A stretch of DNA of 56,996 nt from Candidatus Eisenbacteria bacterium (GTDB lineage: Bacteria > Eisenbacteria > RBG-16-71-46), in NCBI GenBank assembly GCA_013140805.1, contig JABFRW010000010.1, forward strand, positions 1 through 56,996, in the 5' to 3' direction. Positions 1 to 8,974 of the stretch are shown here, piece by piece. The stretch's first letter is position 1, and every line of letters starts with the position of its first letter. Made by a program: the position numbers and the translations under genes. The notes below the pieces were generated by a model, which was given only the letters and a program-made list of their open reading frames with translations, made no database searches and had not been told where the DNA came from.

Positions 1-321
1 GACTGGCTCAGGCGGAAGCGGGCGGCGGTGGCACCGCGCGGTGGTCGCCGGGCGGCGCGCGCGAAGGCGGCGGGCGTCGCCGTCGCCCCCCGACGCGCGA
101 GCTTCAAGGAGAAGCGCGAGCTGGGCGAACTGCCGGCGCGAATCGAGCAACTCGAAGCGCGCAAACGGCAGCTGTTCGAACGGATGGCTTCACCCGAGTT
201 CTACTCGGCACCCGGGCCCGAGATCGCGAAAGCGAAATCGCAAGTCGCGGCGATCGAGGCGGAGCTGCAAGAGGCACTCGCGCGCTGGGTCGAGCTGGAG
301 GCGCTGGCGAGCGGCGACTAG
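1..321 (+). CDS. ABC-F family ATPase, C-terminal fragment
   Basis: This is the 3' end of a gene that begins before the window. The frame is open from base 1 and starts DWLRRKRAAVAPRGG, which resembles the DDWLRQR stretch that follows the second ATPase domain of Uup/EttA-type ABC-F proteins. The rest is the charged coiled-coil C-terminal domain: a basic linker, then about 65 residues starting at FKEKRELGELPARIEQLE. Proteins of this family act on ribosomes or on branched DNA. Neither ATPase cassette is in the window, so the subfamily cannot be named. An internal GTG at 28 is not likely to be the true start. Confidence 0.7.
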   Translation, partial: DWLRRKRAAVAPRGGRRAARAKAAGVAVAPRRASFKEKRELGELPARIEQLEARKRQLFERMASPEFYSAPGPEIAKAKSQVAAIEAELQEALARWVELEALASGD

Positions 322-353
322 TTCGCGCCGTCCGACGACTCGCTGCGCTTTCG

Positions 354-1421
354 CTACTCCTTCGCCACCCGGATCTCGGCAGTCAGCGGCTCTCCGGCTT
401 TCGCGCCGCCCTCGATCGAGATCGAACCGGTCCACGGCTTGCCGTCGCGGCCCGTGAAGCGCCACTCGCTGCGCGAACCGGTCGCTTTGGCGGCCGAGGC
501 CCCCGCGCGAGCGCGCTTAGACCACCCCGCCTTCTCGAGCGCCCGCTCGGCGCGCTGCGTGAACTCGACGCGCGTGATCTTGAGCTTGCCCTTCACACTC
601 GCGTGCCACTGACGCGTGTCGCCTTCGGTGCGGACGAGCTCCCAGTCTCCGGTCTCGCTGAGCCCCAGCTCCGGGATCTCGCCGTCGGCGAGTGCCCCGC
701 GCGCAAGGCGCGGCTCCGGCTGCCAGTCGTACTCCTCTCCCAATGCGACGGCCTGCGCGTAGCCGGTGCCGAACAGGCGCGCGATGACGTGCAGCGCGCC
801 GTCCATGCCGGCCGAAAGGCCGCCGGTGGTGATGAGATTGCCGTTGTCGACGTAGCGCTGGTCGCGCACCACTTTGAGCTTCGGAAACTCGCGACCGAGC
901 CGCTCGAGATTGCCGTACGTCGTGGTCGCGGAGCGGCCATCGAGCAGCCCGGTGCTGGCCAGGATGAACGCGCCGTTGCAAACCGACATCGTGATCGCGT
1001 CGCGCGACGAGACTCGCTTGATGTAGTCGAGCGTCGCCGAGTGCTTGCGGACGTCCGAGACGTGGCCGCCGGGAATCACCAGCACGTCCGCCTTGGGGGC
1101 ACTCGTGAACGAATGACGCGGCACCACGGTGAGTCCCATCGCGGTGGTGACCGGCCTGGTGCTCGCGGCAACCGTGAACACGTCGCAGTTCGCCGCCCCG
1201 AACATCTCGTAGGGTCCCGCGAAGTCGAGGATCTCGGCGCCTTCGAATACCAGGATCGCGATCTGGTAGCGCGTGGTCGGCGGCGCCGCGGCAGCCGGTC
1301 GAGCGGTGGCCGGGAACAGCGTGGCGAGCGCCAGCACCGCGACGCGTGCCAGCACCGCGACGCGCGCGAACGGCTTGAAACTGCGTAAGGACCGCGCACG
1401 GAATCGGGCTGACGCGTTCAT
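354..1421 (-). CDS. exported DJ-1/PfpI family protein
   Basis: A 355-residue protein. Residues 1-45 look like a signal peptide: a basic start, a hydrophobic stretch containing a tandem RVAVLA repeat, and Ala/Pro at the end. The DJ-1/PfpI domain spans about 50-235, with the nucleophile-elbow motif SVCNGAFILA (Cys148) and the acidic segment GAEILDFAGP. About 120 further residues follow that I do not recognise. The start is ATG at 1421, chosen because a strong GGAGGA ribosome site lies just upstream and because it overlaps the stop of the regulator gene by 4 nt (ATGA). An exported PfpI domain cotranscribed with a GlxA-type regulator of the same fold is unusual. The enzymatic activity is unknown; amidase, isonitrile hydratase-like and chaperone roles all occur in the superfamily. 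Confidence 0.8.
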   Translation of the reverse strand: MNASARFRARSLRSFKPFARVAVLARVAVLALATLFPATARPAAAAPPTTRYQIAILVFEGAEILDFAGPYEMFGAANCDVFTVAASTRPVTTAMGLTVVPRHSFTSAPKADVLVIPGGHVSDVRKHSATLDYIKRVSSRDAITMSVCNGAFILASTGLLDGRSATTTYGNLERLGREFPKLKVVRDQRYVDNGNLITTGGLSAGMDGALHVIARLFGTGYAQAVALGEEYDWQPEPRLARGALADGEIPELGLSETGDWELVRTEGDTRQWHASVKGKLKITRVEFTQRAERALEKAGWSKRARAGASAAKATGSRSEWRFTGRDGKPWTGSISIEGGAKAGEPLTAEIRVAKE

Positions 1422-2461
1422 ACACTCCTCCGGGTGGCGCGCGAGGCGCGCGGGTTGGGAATCGCAACAGATGCCGAGCGGCTGAAGCGTTCGCGATAGC
1501 GTCCGGGTGGGACGCCGAGTGCCGACAGAAACGCGCGGCGCATGGACTCGGGCGTACCGAGCCCGCTCTTCGCGCACACCGCCTCGAGCGGCTCGGTGGT
1601 CTCCTCGAGCAGTCGCCGCGCGGTCTCGACGCGCACCGACGTCACGAAGCGCGCAGGTGTGGCGCCAACCTGACGCGTGAAGACGCGCGCAAAGTTGCGC
1701 GGGCTCATCGAGACGCGGCGGGCGAGCCGTTCGATCGTCAGCTCGTGATCAGGGTGCTCCTGGATGTAGGCCTGAAGATCGCGCAGCGGTTCGTGCTCGG
1801 CGAGCTGCACGGCGAGCTGTGCGCTGAACTGCGCCTGACCGCCGGGACGCTTGAGGAACATCACCAGCTCGCGCGCGGTCGCGAGTGCCGCCTCGCGACC
1901 GAAGTCCTCCTCGACCAATGCGAGCGCCAGGTCCATGCCCGCCGTGACGCCGGCCGAGGTGTAGACGGCGCCGTCGCGCACGAAGATGGTGTCGTGCTCG
2001 ACCCGCACCCCCGGGAACTCACCCGCGAAGCTCGCGCAGTAGCTCCAGTGCGTGGTGGCGCGCCGCCCGGCGAGGAGTCCGGCTTCCGCCAGCAGAAAAG
2101 CGCCGGTACAGATGGAGGCGAGGCGGCGCACGAAGGTCGATTGGCGGCGGATCCAACGCAACAACGCCGCGTACGACCGGTACCGCTTCACGCCGACGCC
2201 GCCCGCGATCAGCAGCGTGTCGATGCCGCGCCCGACCTGCGCGATGCCGTGATCGGCGTGGAGGCGCAGTCCCGAGGAGGTTCGAATCCAGCCGCGCGTG
2301 AGCCCGATGATCTCGACCTGGTAGGCGTCATCGACGCGGTGGCCGTGATCGCGCAGCCAGCGCGAGGCGCGGGCGAAGACTTCGAGCGGCCCGGTGACGT
2401 CGAGGATCTGTGCGTCCGGAAACGCCAGCATGGCGATGCGTCGTGGCTTGCGCGGCTTCAT
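1418..2461 (-). CDS. GlxA-type AraC family transcriptional regulator
   Basis: A 347-residue protein with an N-terminal DJ-1/PfpI-like domain (about 5-190, motif SICTGAFLLAEAGLL) and a C-terminal AraC double helix-turn-helix (about 225-325, ELTIERLARRVSMSPRNFAR). This is the architecture of GlxA, FtrA and other DJ-1/AraC regulators. The start at 2461 (MKPRKPRR) is chosen by family length. ATG at 2524 is also possible, and neither has a clear ribosome site. Its stop overlaps the start of the exported PfpI protein, so the two are probably coexpressed. Confidence 0.85.
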   Translation of the reverse strand: MKPRKPRRIAMLAFPDAQILDVTGPLEVFARASRWLRDHGHRVDDAYQVEIIGLTRGWIRTSSGLRLHADHGIAQVGRGIDTLLIAGGVGVKRYRSYAALLRWIRRQSTFVRRLASICTGAFLLAEAGLLAGRRATTHWSYCASFAGEFPGVRVEHDTIFVRDGAVYTSAGVTAGMDLALALVEEDFGREAALATARELVMFLKRPGGQAQFSAQLAVQLAEHEPLRDLQAYIQEHPDHELTIERLARRVSMSPRNFARVFTRQVGATPARFVTSVRVETARRLLEETTEPLEAVCAKSGLGTPESMRRAFLSALGVPPGRYRERFSRSASVAIPNPRASRATRRSV

Positions 2462-2627
2462 GAGCGGCAGAATGCCGGGGATCGCCGCTGGCCACAATGA
2501 CAATTGACCCACGAATTCGGCCATGGGCAGGCGCGCCGACCGGCAGCCTGCAAGGCTCACGATCGGTCCAGTAAGCCTCGCGTCGTCCGGAGTCCTCGAG
2601 ATCGAGCGCGTGCTATTCTTCCGATCC

Positions 2628-2798
2628 ATGGAGTTCACGAATCCGAGAATCACCAGCACGCGAAAACTGACGCTCGGAATCGAGAGCGATCGCGCGGACC
2701 GAGAGTACTGGGCGGCGCTCACTCCTGATGAGCGGGTGCTCGAGTCGTGGCGACTCAGCCTCGAACTCTGGCAGATGATTGAAGGGGGCCACGGATGA
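2628..2798 (+). CDS. small protein partnering a nucleotidyltransferase
   Basis: A 56-residue protein ending LSLELWQMIEGGHG. Its TGA overlaps the ATG of the next gene (ATGA), so the two are translated together. Short proteins of this kind with a W-R-L-S-L-E-x-W motif commonly sit directly before DUF6036-like nucleotidyltransferases. A toxin-antitoxin or regulatory partner role is inference from that context. A longer in-frame start at 2523 exists but would overlap the divergent regulator's promoter region. Confidence 0.5.
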   Translation: MEFTNPRITSTRKLTLGIESDRADREYWAALTPDERVLESWRLSLELWQMIEGGHG

Positions 2799-3247
2799 AC
2801 CCGGACTTCATCGCGCTACTACGAGAACTATCCGCGGCTGAGGCACGCTTCCTGGTTGTCGGCGCCTATGCGCTCGCCCACCATGCGCGCCCGCGGGCGA
2901 CCGGCGACCTCGACCTGTGGATCGATCCCTCGCCCTCCAATGCCGAACGCGTCCATGCGGCGCTGAAGGCGTTCGGAGCGCCGCTCGGTGATCTGTCCGT
3001 CGCTGACCTCTCTGCTCCAAATCTCGTGTATCAGATCGGACTGCCGCCGCGCCGAATTGACGTGCTGACTTCGCTCACCGCACTCGAATTTCCGGAAGCC
3101 TGGAAGTCCCGAGTTGCGGGTCGAATGGGCGATGCCGAGTGCTGTTTTCTCGGGCGCGAGCAGTTGATCAAGAACAAGCGGGCCGTGGGTCGAGCGCGCG
3201 ATCTGGCGGATCTCGAAGCACTCGGAGAAGCACCGCGAGACTCGTAG
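2795..3247 (+). CDS. nucleotidyltransferase (DUF6036/MNT-like)
   Basis: A 150-residue protein with a minimal nucleotidyltransferase fold. The motif VVGAYALAHHARPRATGDLD supplies the Gly-rich turn and the first metal-binding Asp, followed by LDLWID. Similar proteins are AMPylating antitoxins or stand-alone nucleotidyltransferases in toxin-antitoxin loci. It is coupled to the upstream 56-residue gene by a 4-nt overlap. No HEPN partner is visible, so the pair is only a candidate toxin-antitoxin module. The gene converges with the haloperoxidase-like gene, whose stop lies 40 bp away. Confidence 0.75.
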   Translation: MNPDFIALLRELSAAEARFLVVGAYALAHHARPRATGDLDLWIDPSPSNAERVHAALKAFGAPLGDLSVADLSAPNLVYQIGLPPRRIDVLTSLTALEFPEAWKSRVAGRMGDAECCFLGREQLIKNKRAVGRARDLADLEALGEAPRDS

Positions 3248-3287
3248 CGAGATCTCGGGCGCGCCGAAGGCGGTGGAAGCCGCTCGC

Positions 3288-4487
3288 TCACCGCTTCGCG
3301 CGCGGGAACTTCCCCATCACCAGTTCGGCCACCTTTTTGCCCTGCGCGGTGCCGACCTCGGCCGAGTTGCGATAGTGTACGCCGTCGTAGATGCGCGCCT
3401 CGGCGACTTCCTTCATGAACTCAGCAGGGGTGGCCCACTCGCGTTCGACTCCGGGTGCGGTGGGACTCGTTGAGCGGAGCCTGGGCGAGGCGGCACCTGC
3501 GAGATCGGATTCGAGCACCGCGCCCAGCGCGCCCGAGATCACACAGTGAGCGCACGGATACTCGGGGTGCATCGGCGTATCGATGAAGGGCTCCCATCCG
3601 GCCTCGCGCATGCCGGCCGGAGCGTTTCGAGTCGCGGTGATCGGGCGCCAGAAGTTGAAAGCGTACTTGGCGTCGAACACCGCGATCAGCGCGTCGTCCA
3701 TGGCGATCGCTGCGGCGGCCAGCAGGCGCGCGCTCTCGGTGACGTCGGGCGTGCGAGCGCTCAGGTAGGCACGCGCGACCGGCCAGTAGATCGAGGGTGC
3801 GGTCGCCTCCCAGAACTTTGCGATCGCGGTCTGCTCGGCGGTGCGCGTCGTGCTCTTTGACGCACCGACCGCGCGGACTTCGGCCAGGTCACGCTTCCAG
3901 GCCGCGCTCTCGAGCGCGGGCGGCGGCGCAGGCCGAAACTGATCGCCGCTACGCATCGCCCACGGCTTGCGCAGTCCCCAGTGCGGCGTCACCGGCAGCG
4001 TCGTCGGCACGTAGACGCTGGGCGAGGTGCGCGGCAGGTAGGTGTTCGGGGCGGTCGCGCGATCGTCGGCGCGCGCAGCGAGCACGCCCCGCGCGGCCTG
4101 CTCGCCGACCGTCACGCCATCGAGCTTCGCCTGGTCGTCCGCGAGCGGCTTCAACGCAGCCTGGTAGTCCGCCTCGATCGCGGGCTTCTCGGCGGGCAGC
4201 AGTTCGAGCAACGCGGTGTGAGTGGCCGCCGCGACCGCGGCGTCGACCGACGCGCCGGGCTTCGCAGTGACGTTCGCTACGAACGACGGGGCGCGCCCGG
4301 TGATCGCTCGCACCGCCTCGAACACGGAGACCTGGACGATCGCCATGGTCCGCACCGCGGGCGGCGTGGGGCGTTGTCGGGAGGCGATCTCGGCAGCGCG
4401 CGCGTTGGCATCGGTCACGACATCGGCGAACGCCAGCGATGCGCAGGCGAGCAACGCGAGCACGAGCGACGTCACGAACCTAGTCAA
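3288..4487 (-). CDS. vanadium haloperoxidase-like PAP2 phosphatase, exported
   Basis: A protein of about 399 residues with a short signal peptide (TSLVLALLACASLAFA). It carries the landmarks of bacterial vanadium-dependent haloperoxidase/PAP2 proteins: FNFWRPITATRNA, then HPEYPCAHCVISGALGAV with the acid-base His, then ARIYDGVHYRNSAEVG with the vanadate/phosphate-ligating His. Substrate is unknown. The best start is TTG at 4487, which lies 5 nt before the stop of the upstream gene, with AGGGTGG-like sequence before it. GTG at 4475 is an alternative. It probably forms a two-gene unit with the secreted propeller protein upstream. Confidence 0.8.
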   Translation of the reverse strand: MTRFVTSLVLALLACASLAFADVVTDANARAAEIASRQRPTPPAVRTMAIVQVSVFEAVRAITGRAPSFVANVTAKPGASVDAAVAAATHTALLELLPAEKPAIEADYQAALKPLADDQAKLDGVTVGEQAARGVLAARADDRATAPNTYLPRTSPSVYVPTTLPVTPHWGLRKPWAMRSGDQFRPAPPPALESAAWKRDLAEVRAVGASKSTTRTAEQTAIAKFWEATAPSIYWPVARAYLSARTPDVTESARLLAAAAIAMDDALIAVFDAKYAFNFWRPITATRNAPAGMREAGWEPFIDTPMHPEYPCAHCVISGALGAVLESDLAGAASPRLRSTSPTAPGVEREWATPAEFMKEVAEARIYDGVHYRNSAEVGTAQGKKVAELVMGKFPRAKR

Positions 4488-6876
4488 TGCGCACCACCCT
4501 TGTGATGAGTGCGTTCGATCCGAACTCCGCCCGCGCAAAGTAGACGCCGGCCGCGACGCGCTTGCCGTCTTCGCCTCGCCCGTCCCACTCGAGTCGATGC
4601 GGACCCGCCTGAAGGCGTCTCGAATCCAGCGATCGCACCAGTCGTCCCTGCACGTCGAACACGCTGGCGGTGACCTGCGCGTCGATCGGCAGGCTGAAGC
4701 GCAGCGTGACAGCCTCGCGCGACGGATTGGGCCACGCGGTCAGGAACTGAGATGACTCGGCGCTCGGCGCGTCCGACACCGCGACCACGCCGGCCGCAGC
4801 AACGGGCACCACCGCGAGTCCCTCCCAGCCGCTGTTGGTCGGCACGTTCGCGATCAGACTCGAAGAGCCGGTCGACGGGTCGATGCTCCACAGGTTGGCG
4901 CCACCACCGGGTGCCGAGTTCTGGATGCCGATCAGGCGAGCCGACACGGCGTCGAAGTCGAGGCCGGAGACACCCTGCGTCGGCCCGACCACCTGTCCGA
5001 CTCCGGTATCGCGGTCGATGCGAATCAACTGCGCGCCGCTCACTCCGTAGACCTTCTTGTCGAGCGAATTGAACGCGATGTCCTGCAGACCGAATCCGAT
5101 CACGCCGGGGCGCGGGTCGCTCACTCCGGTCACCGGATCGATCGCGATCAGACGCGGGCCACCCGAGAACTCGGTCGCGCCGTAGAACACATCGCGATCG
5201 GTGTCATAGGCGAATGCCCAGCTGTTCTCGACACCTGAACGCAGCGCGCGGCTTCCGGCGCCGGTGCTGGGAGTGAAGCGGAAGATCTCGGAGCTTCCGA
5301 AGTCCATGCCGTAGACGGTCTGATTGACGCTGCGATAGGAACAGCCGAACACCAGCGACGCATCGCTCGGCATGCCCTTCCACAGCGGGCGATTGCAGCC
5401 GACCGCGGGCAGTTGCAGGCGCGGCACGTTGAAGCCGGTGCCGACCGCGTAGTACGAAGCGCCGGCGGCCGGAATGCGCGTCCAGATCTGAGTGGTGCCG
5501 CCACCGTCGTTTTCGACCAGATACAGATTGCCGGTCAGCGGATCGATGGTGATGCCGGTGAACGCGAACAGCTTGAGGCCGGCCGGCACGTTGGCGTCGG
5601 TCCAGCGGAACTTGGCGACGAAGTTGCCCTCGGTGTCGATCACCTGCATGCCACTGTGCTCGAGCGGAATGATCAGCTTGCCCTTGAGAAACGGGGCGGT
5701 GAACGGCATGTAGAGCACGTCGTCGACGATCGCGTCGGGGCTCAGGTCGAGATTCGCGTGGAAGTTCGTGAGCTTGGACGACTTCACGGGCGTTCCCGTG
5801 CGCGAGAACTTGAACCACTCGTTGGCCTTGATCTGGCCCTGAACTCCCACATCACCGGCGTCGACCACGTAGACGAAGTTCGAGTCGACCGCGATGCCCT
5901 TGGGCGCTTCGAGCGTGTCGACGCCCCAGCCCGGCACCGAGAACGTGAGCGGGATCGTGAACAGGTTGCCCATGAACGCACCGGCTGCACTCCACTGCTT
6001 GACGACGCGCGCGTTGGTGATCTGCCAGTAGGTGTTGGTGCGCGGGTCCCACGCGAGCCCCGGCGCGCCATCGGGCCCGTTGCTGAGCGCCGAGCCGCAC
6101 AGCGAGCGGATGATGCCGTTGGAGGCGAGGCGGCGGTTGATCGGATCGAACGCCACCGACTCGTTCGCCGAGTCGCCGGCGCACGCCACGAAGCGCTGAC
6201 CCGCAAAGCTGATCACGGGACCCGCAGGGTTGACCGTCGGCTCCATGTTGACAGTCACGTCGAGCGCGATCACGTCGCCGGTCGCATTGCCGTCGCCGGT
6301 CCCGGCGACGAAGTCGACCAGGTCGCCCGCCGCCACCGTCAGGGTCACCGAAGTGGTGACCGAACCCGACACGTCCTTCACCATCCAGCGGCTGAACATG
6401 CGCGCATTGTTGTGGAGCACCGCGACCTGCGTGGCCTGGAACGAATTGGGGGAGCAGCGCGAGAAGCGCGCGATGACCGTGGCAGCACCCGCCGCCGGCG
6501 CCTTCCAGCGAATGACCGTGAACTTGTTGTTGAGCTTGGGCTCAAGCGTGATCGCGAGCGCCGGCACGATCACTCCGCCGCCGAGGTTCAGATCCGAGGC
6601 AGTCGCATTCTTCATGACCTGATCGCCGTTCACCGCACTGCGAAATCCCGGGCGCCCGAAACCGTCGGTGAAGGCGGCGAGCAGCGTGAAGGTGCCGCCC
6701 AGCTCGACCGTCGAGCCGTAGCACCAGCGGTTGCCGACCAGGTTCACGTTGGCGATGAAGTCGGCGGCGGCATCGTCGGCACGCGCCGGGGCGGTGAGAG
6801 TGGCGGCGAACGCCACGGCGAGCGCCGCCAGGGCGAGCCTCGAGGGGGCGAGAAGTGAGCGAACGGATGAGAGCAT
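4480..6876 (-). CDS. secreted beta-propeller-like protein with FlgD-type tail
   Basis: A 798-residue protein with a signal peptide ending at about residue 33 (APARA/DD). An N-terminal beta-rich region (about 35-215) precedes propeller-like repeats with phrases such as TGNLYLVENDGGGTTQIW and FYGATEFSGGPRLIAIDP. These resemble NHL/SMP-30-type blades, so the protein probably binds other molecules at the surface rather than acting as an enzyme. The last ~85 residues form the FlgD-Ig-like module (FLTAWPNPSREAVTLRF, then VAAGVYFARAEF). Start at 6876 is supported by CGGAGG 6 nt upstream. No known export partner for the tail is encoded in the window. Confidence 0.75.
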   Translation of the reverse strand: MLSSVRSLLAPSRLALAALAVAFAATLTAPARADDAAADFIANVNLVGNRWCYGSTVELGGTFTLLAAFTDGFGRPGFRSAVNGDQVMKNATASDLNLGGGVIVPALAITLEPKLNNKFTVIRWKAPAAGAATVIARFSRCSPNSFQATQVAVLHNNARMFSRWMVKDVSGSVTTSVTLTVAAGDLVDFVAGTGDGNATGDVIALDVTVNMEPTVNPAGPVISFAGQRFVACAGDSANESVAFDPINRRLASNGIIRSLCGSALSNGPDGAPGLAWDPRTNTYWQITNARVVKQWSAAGAFMGNLFTIPLTFSVPGWGVDTLEAPKGIAVDSNFVYVVDAGDVGVQGQIKANEWFKFSRTGTPVKSSKLTNFHANLDLSPDAIVDDVLYMPFTAPFLKGKLIIPLEHSGMQVIDTEGNFVAKFRWTDANVPAGLKLFAFTGITIDPLTGNLYLVENDGGGTTQIWTRIPAAGASYYAVGTGFNVPRLQLPAVGCNRPLWKGMPSDASLVFGCSYRSVNQTVYGMDFGSSEIFRFTPSTGAGSRALRSGVENSWAFAYDTDRDVFYGATEFSGGPRLIAIDPVTGVSDPRPGVIGFGLQDIAFNSLDKKVYGVSGAQLIRIDRDTGVGQVVGPTQGVSGLDFDAVSARLIGIQNSAPGGGANLWSIDPSTGSSSLIANVPTNSGWEGLAVVPVAAAGVVAVSDAPSAESSQFLTAWPNPSREAVTLRFSLPIDAQVTASVFDVQGRLVRSLDSRRLQAGPHRLEWDGRGEDGKRVAAGVYFARAEFGSNALITRVVRID

Positions 6877-7071
6877 GAGCGGCCTCCGTGGCGGCTTTCG
6901 GGGTCTTGGCGAGGCACGCGGCGGCGCTCGAGGGCGCGTTGGCGGGACCGGTGGTCAATAGGGAGAACGTATGGGCGACCCCAACCGAACAAAGTGTTTG
7001 CCCGCCGCCCGTTCTCCCCCGCCCGCTCGGACGTAAGGAGCCTTCAGAGGTTCCACCCGGAGGGGCCGAAC
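6877..7071. promoter_or_regulatory. divergent intergenic region with two promoters expected
   Basis: This 195-bp gap separates the leftward secreted propeller gene from the rightward HET-C-like gene, so it must hold at least two promoters. Ribosome sites are visible on both sides (CGGAGG before 6876; CGGAGGGG before 7072). I could not pick convincing -35/-10 pairs. Confidence 0.4.
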
Positions 7072-8955
7072 ATGAGCCACACCCGCCACATCTGGACCCC
7101 GGCGATCGTGCTGGTGGCCGCGCTGTGCGTGCACACGGGCAGCGCCCGGGCATTCGATACCGCCCTGCACTTCGACATGACCGAGGACATCCTGCGCGCC
7201 GAGGGCTTCTCGCCGCGCGCGATCAAGACCATCCAGAGCGCCAACTTCATGGTGGACTTCTACGAGTTCATCGGGAACAAGGCGATCACCAAGGCGCTCG
7301 ACACCGACTGCCGAAACAACGCGGCCGCGCTTCTCAAGGCCGCCGACGATCAGCACTTCGACGAGCTGGACTCGACCGCGAACGTGGCGCGCAAATGGGA
7401 CGCGCTGCTCTACAACACCAAGCACCACGTGCAGAACCCGACCGGCAAGGGGGATCTGCTGCGGCGACTCGCGCTGCTCGGCATGTCGCTGCACAACGTT
7501 CAGGACTTCTACACGCACAGCAACTGGGCCGAGCTGGGCGCCGACAATCCGCTCGGCAGCGGCAAGCTCGCCGCCTATGGCACGCATCCGACCTGGTTGT
7601 CGGTCGACCGCTCGGTGCGCGAGAAGCTCCACGTCTACACCACCTGGCCCGGCGGCGGCGGGTTCCCCAAACGCACCCACGGCGACTGGAACAGCGACGC
7701 GACCTACTTGAACAAAGACTGGGAAGGCCGACCGCGCCACACCGCCGGCTACCTGTGCGCCTACTTCGCGACCCGTCAGTGGGTGCGGCTGTTCCGGACT
7801 TTCGTCACCGACGCAGAGTGGACTGCCATGAAGGCCGGCGACCCGAAGTTCAATCCCGATCACGACTGGGACCACGCGCGGCGGATCTCGTTCTACGGCG
7901 GCCACTGGAACGGCAACGGCGGCCCGACCGGGCTCGACGCGTTCAAGTCGAGCACTGCCGGGACCTCGCCCGATCTGCTGCTCGAATCGGTACTCAGCTA
8001 CATCGGCGTGAAGCGCTGCGTCACCGCGAACGCGACGGAACTGCGCGAAGAGGCGCGGCGCCTGCTGCTGAGCTGGGGAACCATGGACTACCACGGGCCG
8101 GTGGATCCCGTACTGCCGAGCGCCGCGCCGGAGAACGTGGACTTCGTGCAGGTGCGCGTCCATCGGATCGACGCGATCGATACCGGCGACGGTCCCGCGG
8201 GCGGGCAACTCGACTGGTACAGCCGTGCCGTGATCGGCGGGCAGCACTTCTGGTCGGGATTGATCGACGAGCACGACAACTTCGACTTTGGCCGGTCGCC
8301 CTACGCGCCGTGGACCATGACCAAGTCTCTGCCGACGGCACCGCAGGAGGAGCTGCTCGTTTCGCTGATCGTGCAGCTGCGCACCGGCACGATCTCGGAC
8401 GCGGGCACCGACGATGACGTGTTCCTGCGGCTCTCGAACACGCTGCGCCTGGAGTTCCCCTACCACCCCGGCAACGACTTCGAGAACGGGGCCAACGACA
8501 CCTATTCGTTCACGGTCAAGCCCGGCACGCGCATGCGCGACATCACGAGCCTCGCGATCGAGAAGAACGGCACCGACGGCTGGCAACTCGGCGGCGTCAC
8601 CGTGACGGCGAATGGTCGGACGATCTACTCCAACAACGCCGTGAACACGTGGCTCGACACCGACACCCGGCTGGTGTGGTCGGCAGCGGACTTCAAGCCG
8701 CTCGCTCCCGCCGCCACGCTCGACGTGCCGATCCTGTTCGAGCTCATGGAGCTCGACTACTCGGAAGACGACAAGGCCGACGTCAATCCAGTCCCCGGAG
8801 CCAGGGGCCTCGGCATGGTGTTCTCGCCCGCGAGCGGCAAGCTCCTCGGCGATGTGAGCGGCGCTTCGCCGTTCTCCAGTGAAGGCAGAGGCGATTCCGA
8901 TCGCGCACGCGTCAACATGAGTGTGGTCCGCGTGTCGGCCTCGTGTCGCAAGTGA
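7072..8955 (+). CDS. HET-C-like secreted protein
   Basis: A 627-residue protein with a signal peptide ending at about SARA/F (residues 1-24). The mature N-terminus, FDTALHFDMTEDILRAEGFS, and the motif LGMSLHNVQDFYTHSNWAEL are typical of the HET-C/VWA7-like family, which is distantly related to zinc-dependent phospholipase C. His, Asp and Asn residues in that motif could ligate metal. The C-terminal ~230 residues are beta-rich with no recognised domain and no FlgD tail. Start at 7072 is supported by GGAGGGG upstream. The next gene begins 19 bp after its stop, suggesting an operon. A shorter relative lies at 42030-43421. Confidence 0.75.
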   Translation: MSHTRHIWTPAIVLVAALCVHTGSARAFDTALHFDMTEDILRAEGFSPRAIKTIQSANFMVDFYEFIGNKAITKALDTDCRNNAAALLKAADDQHFDELDSTANVARKWDALLYNTKHHVQNPTGKGDLLRRLALLGMSLHNVQDFYTHSNWAELGADNPLGSGKLAAYGTHPTWLSVDRSVREKLHVYTTWPGGGGFPKRTHGDWNSDATYLNKDWEGRPRHTAGYLCAYFATRQWVRLFRTFVTDAEWTAMKAGDPKFNPDHDWDHARRISFYGGHWNGNGGPTGLDAFKSSTAGTSPDLLLESVLSYIGVKRCVTANATELREEARRLLLSWGTMDYHGPVDPVLPSAAPENVDFVQVRVHRIDAIDTGDGPAGGQLDWYSRAVIGGQHFWSGLIDEHDNFDFGRSPYAPWTMTKSLPTAPQEELLVSLIVQLRTGTISDAGTDDDVFLRLSNTLRLEFPYHPGNDFENGANDTYSFTVKPGTRMRDITSLAIEKNGTDGWQLGGVTVTANGRTIYSNNAVNTWLDTDTRLVWSAADFKPLAPAATLDVPILFELMELDYSEDDKADVNPVPGARGLGMVFSPASGKLLGDVSGASPFSSEGRGDSDRARVNMSVVRVSASCRK

Positions 8956-8974
8956 ACCCGATCGGAGGCATGGC

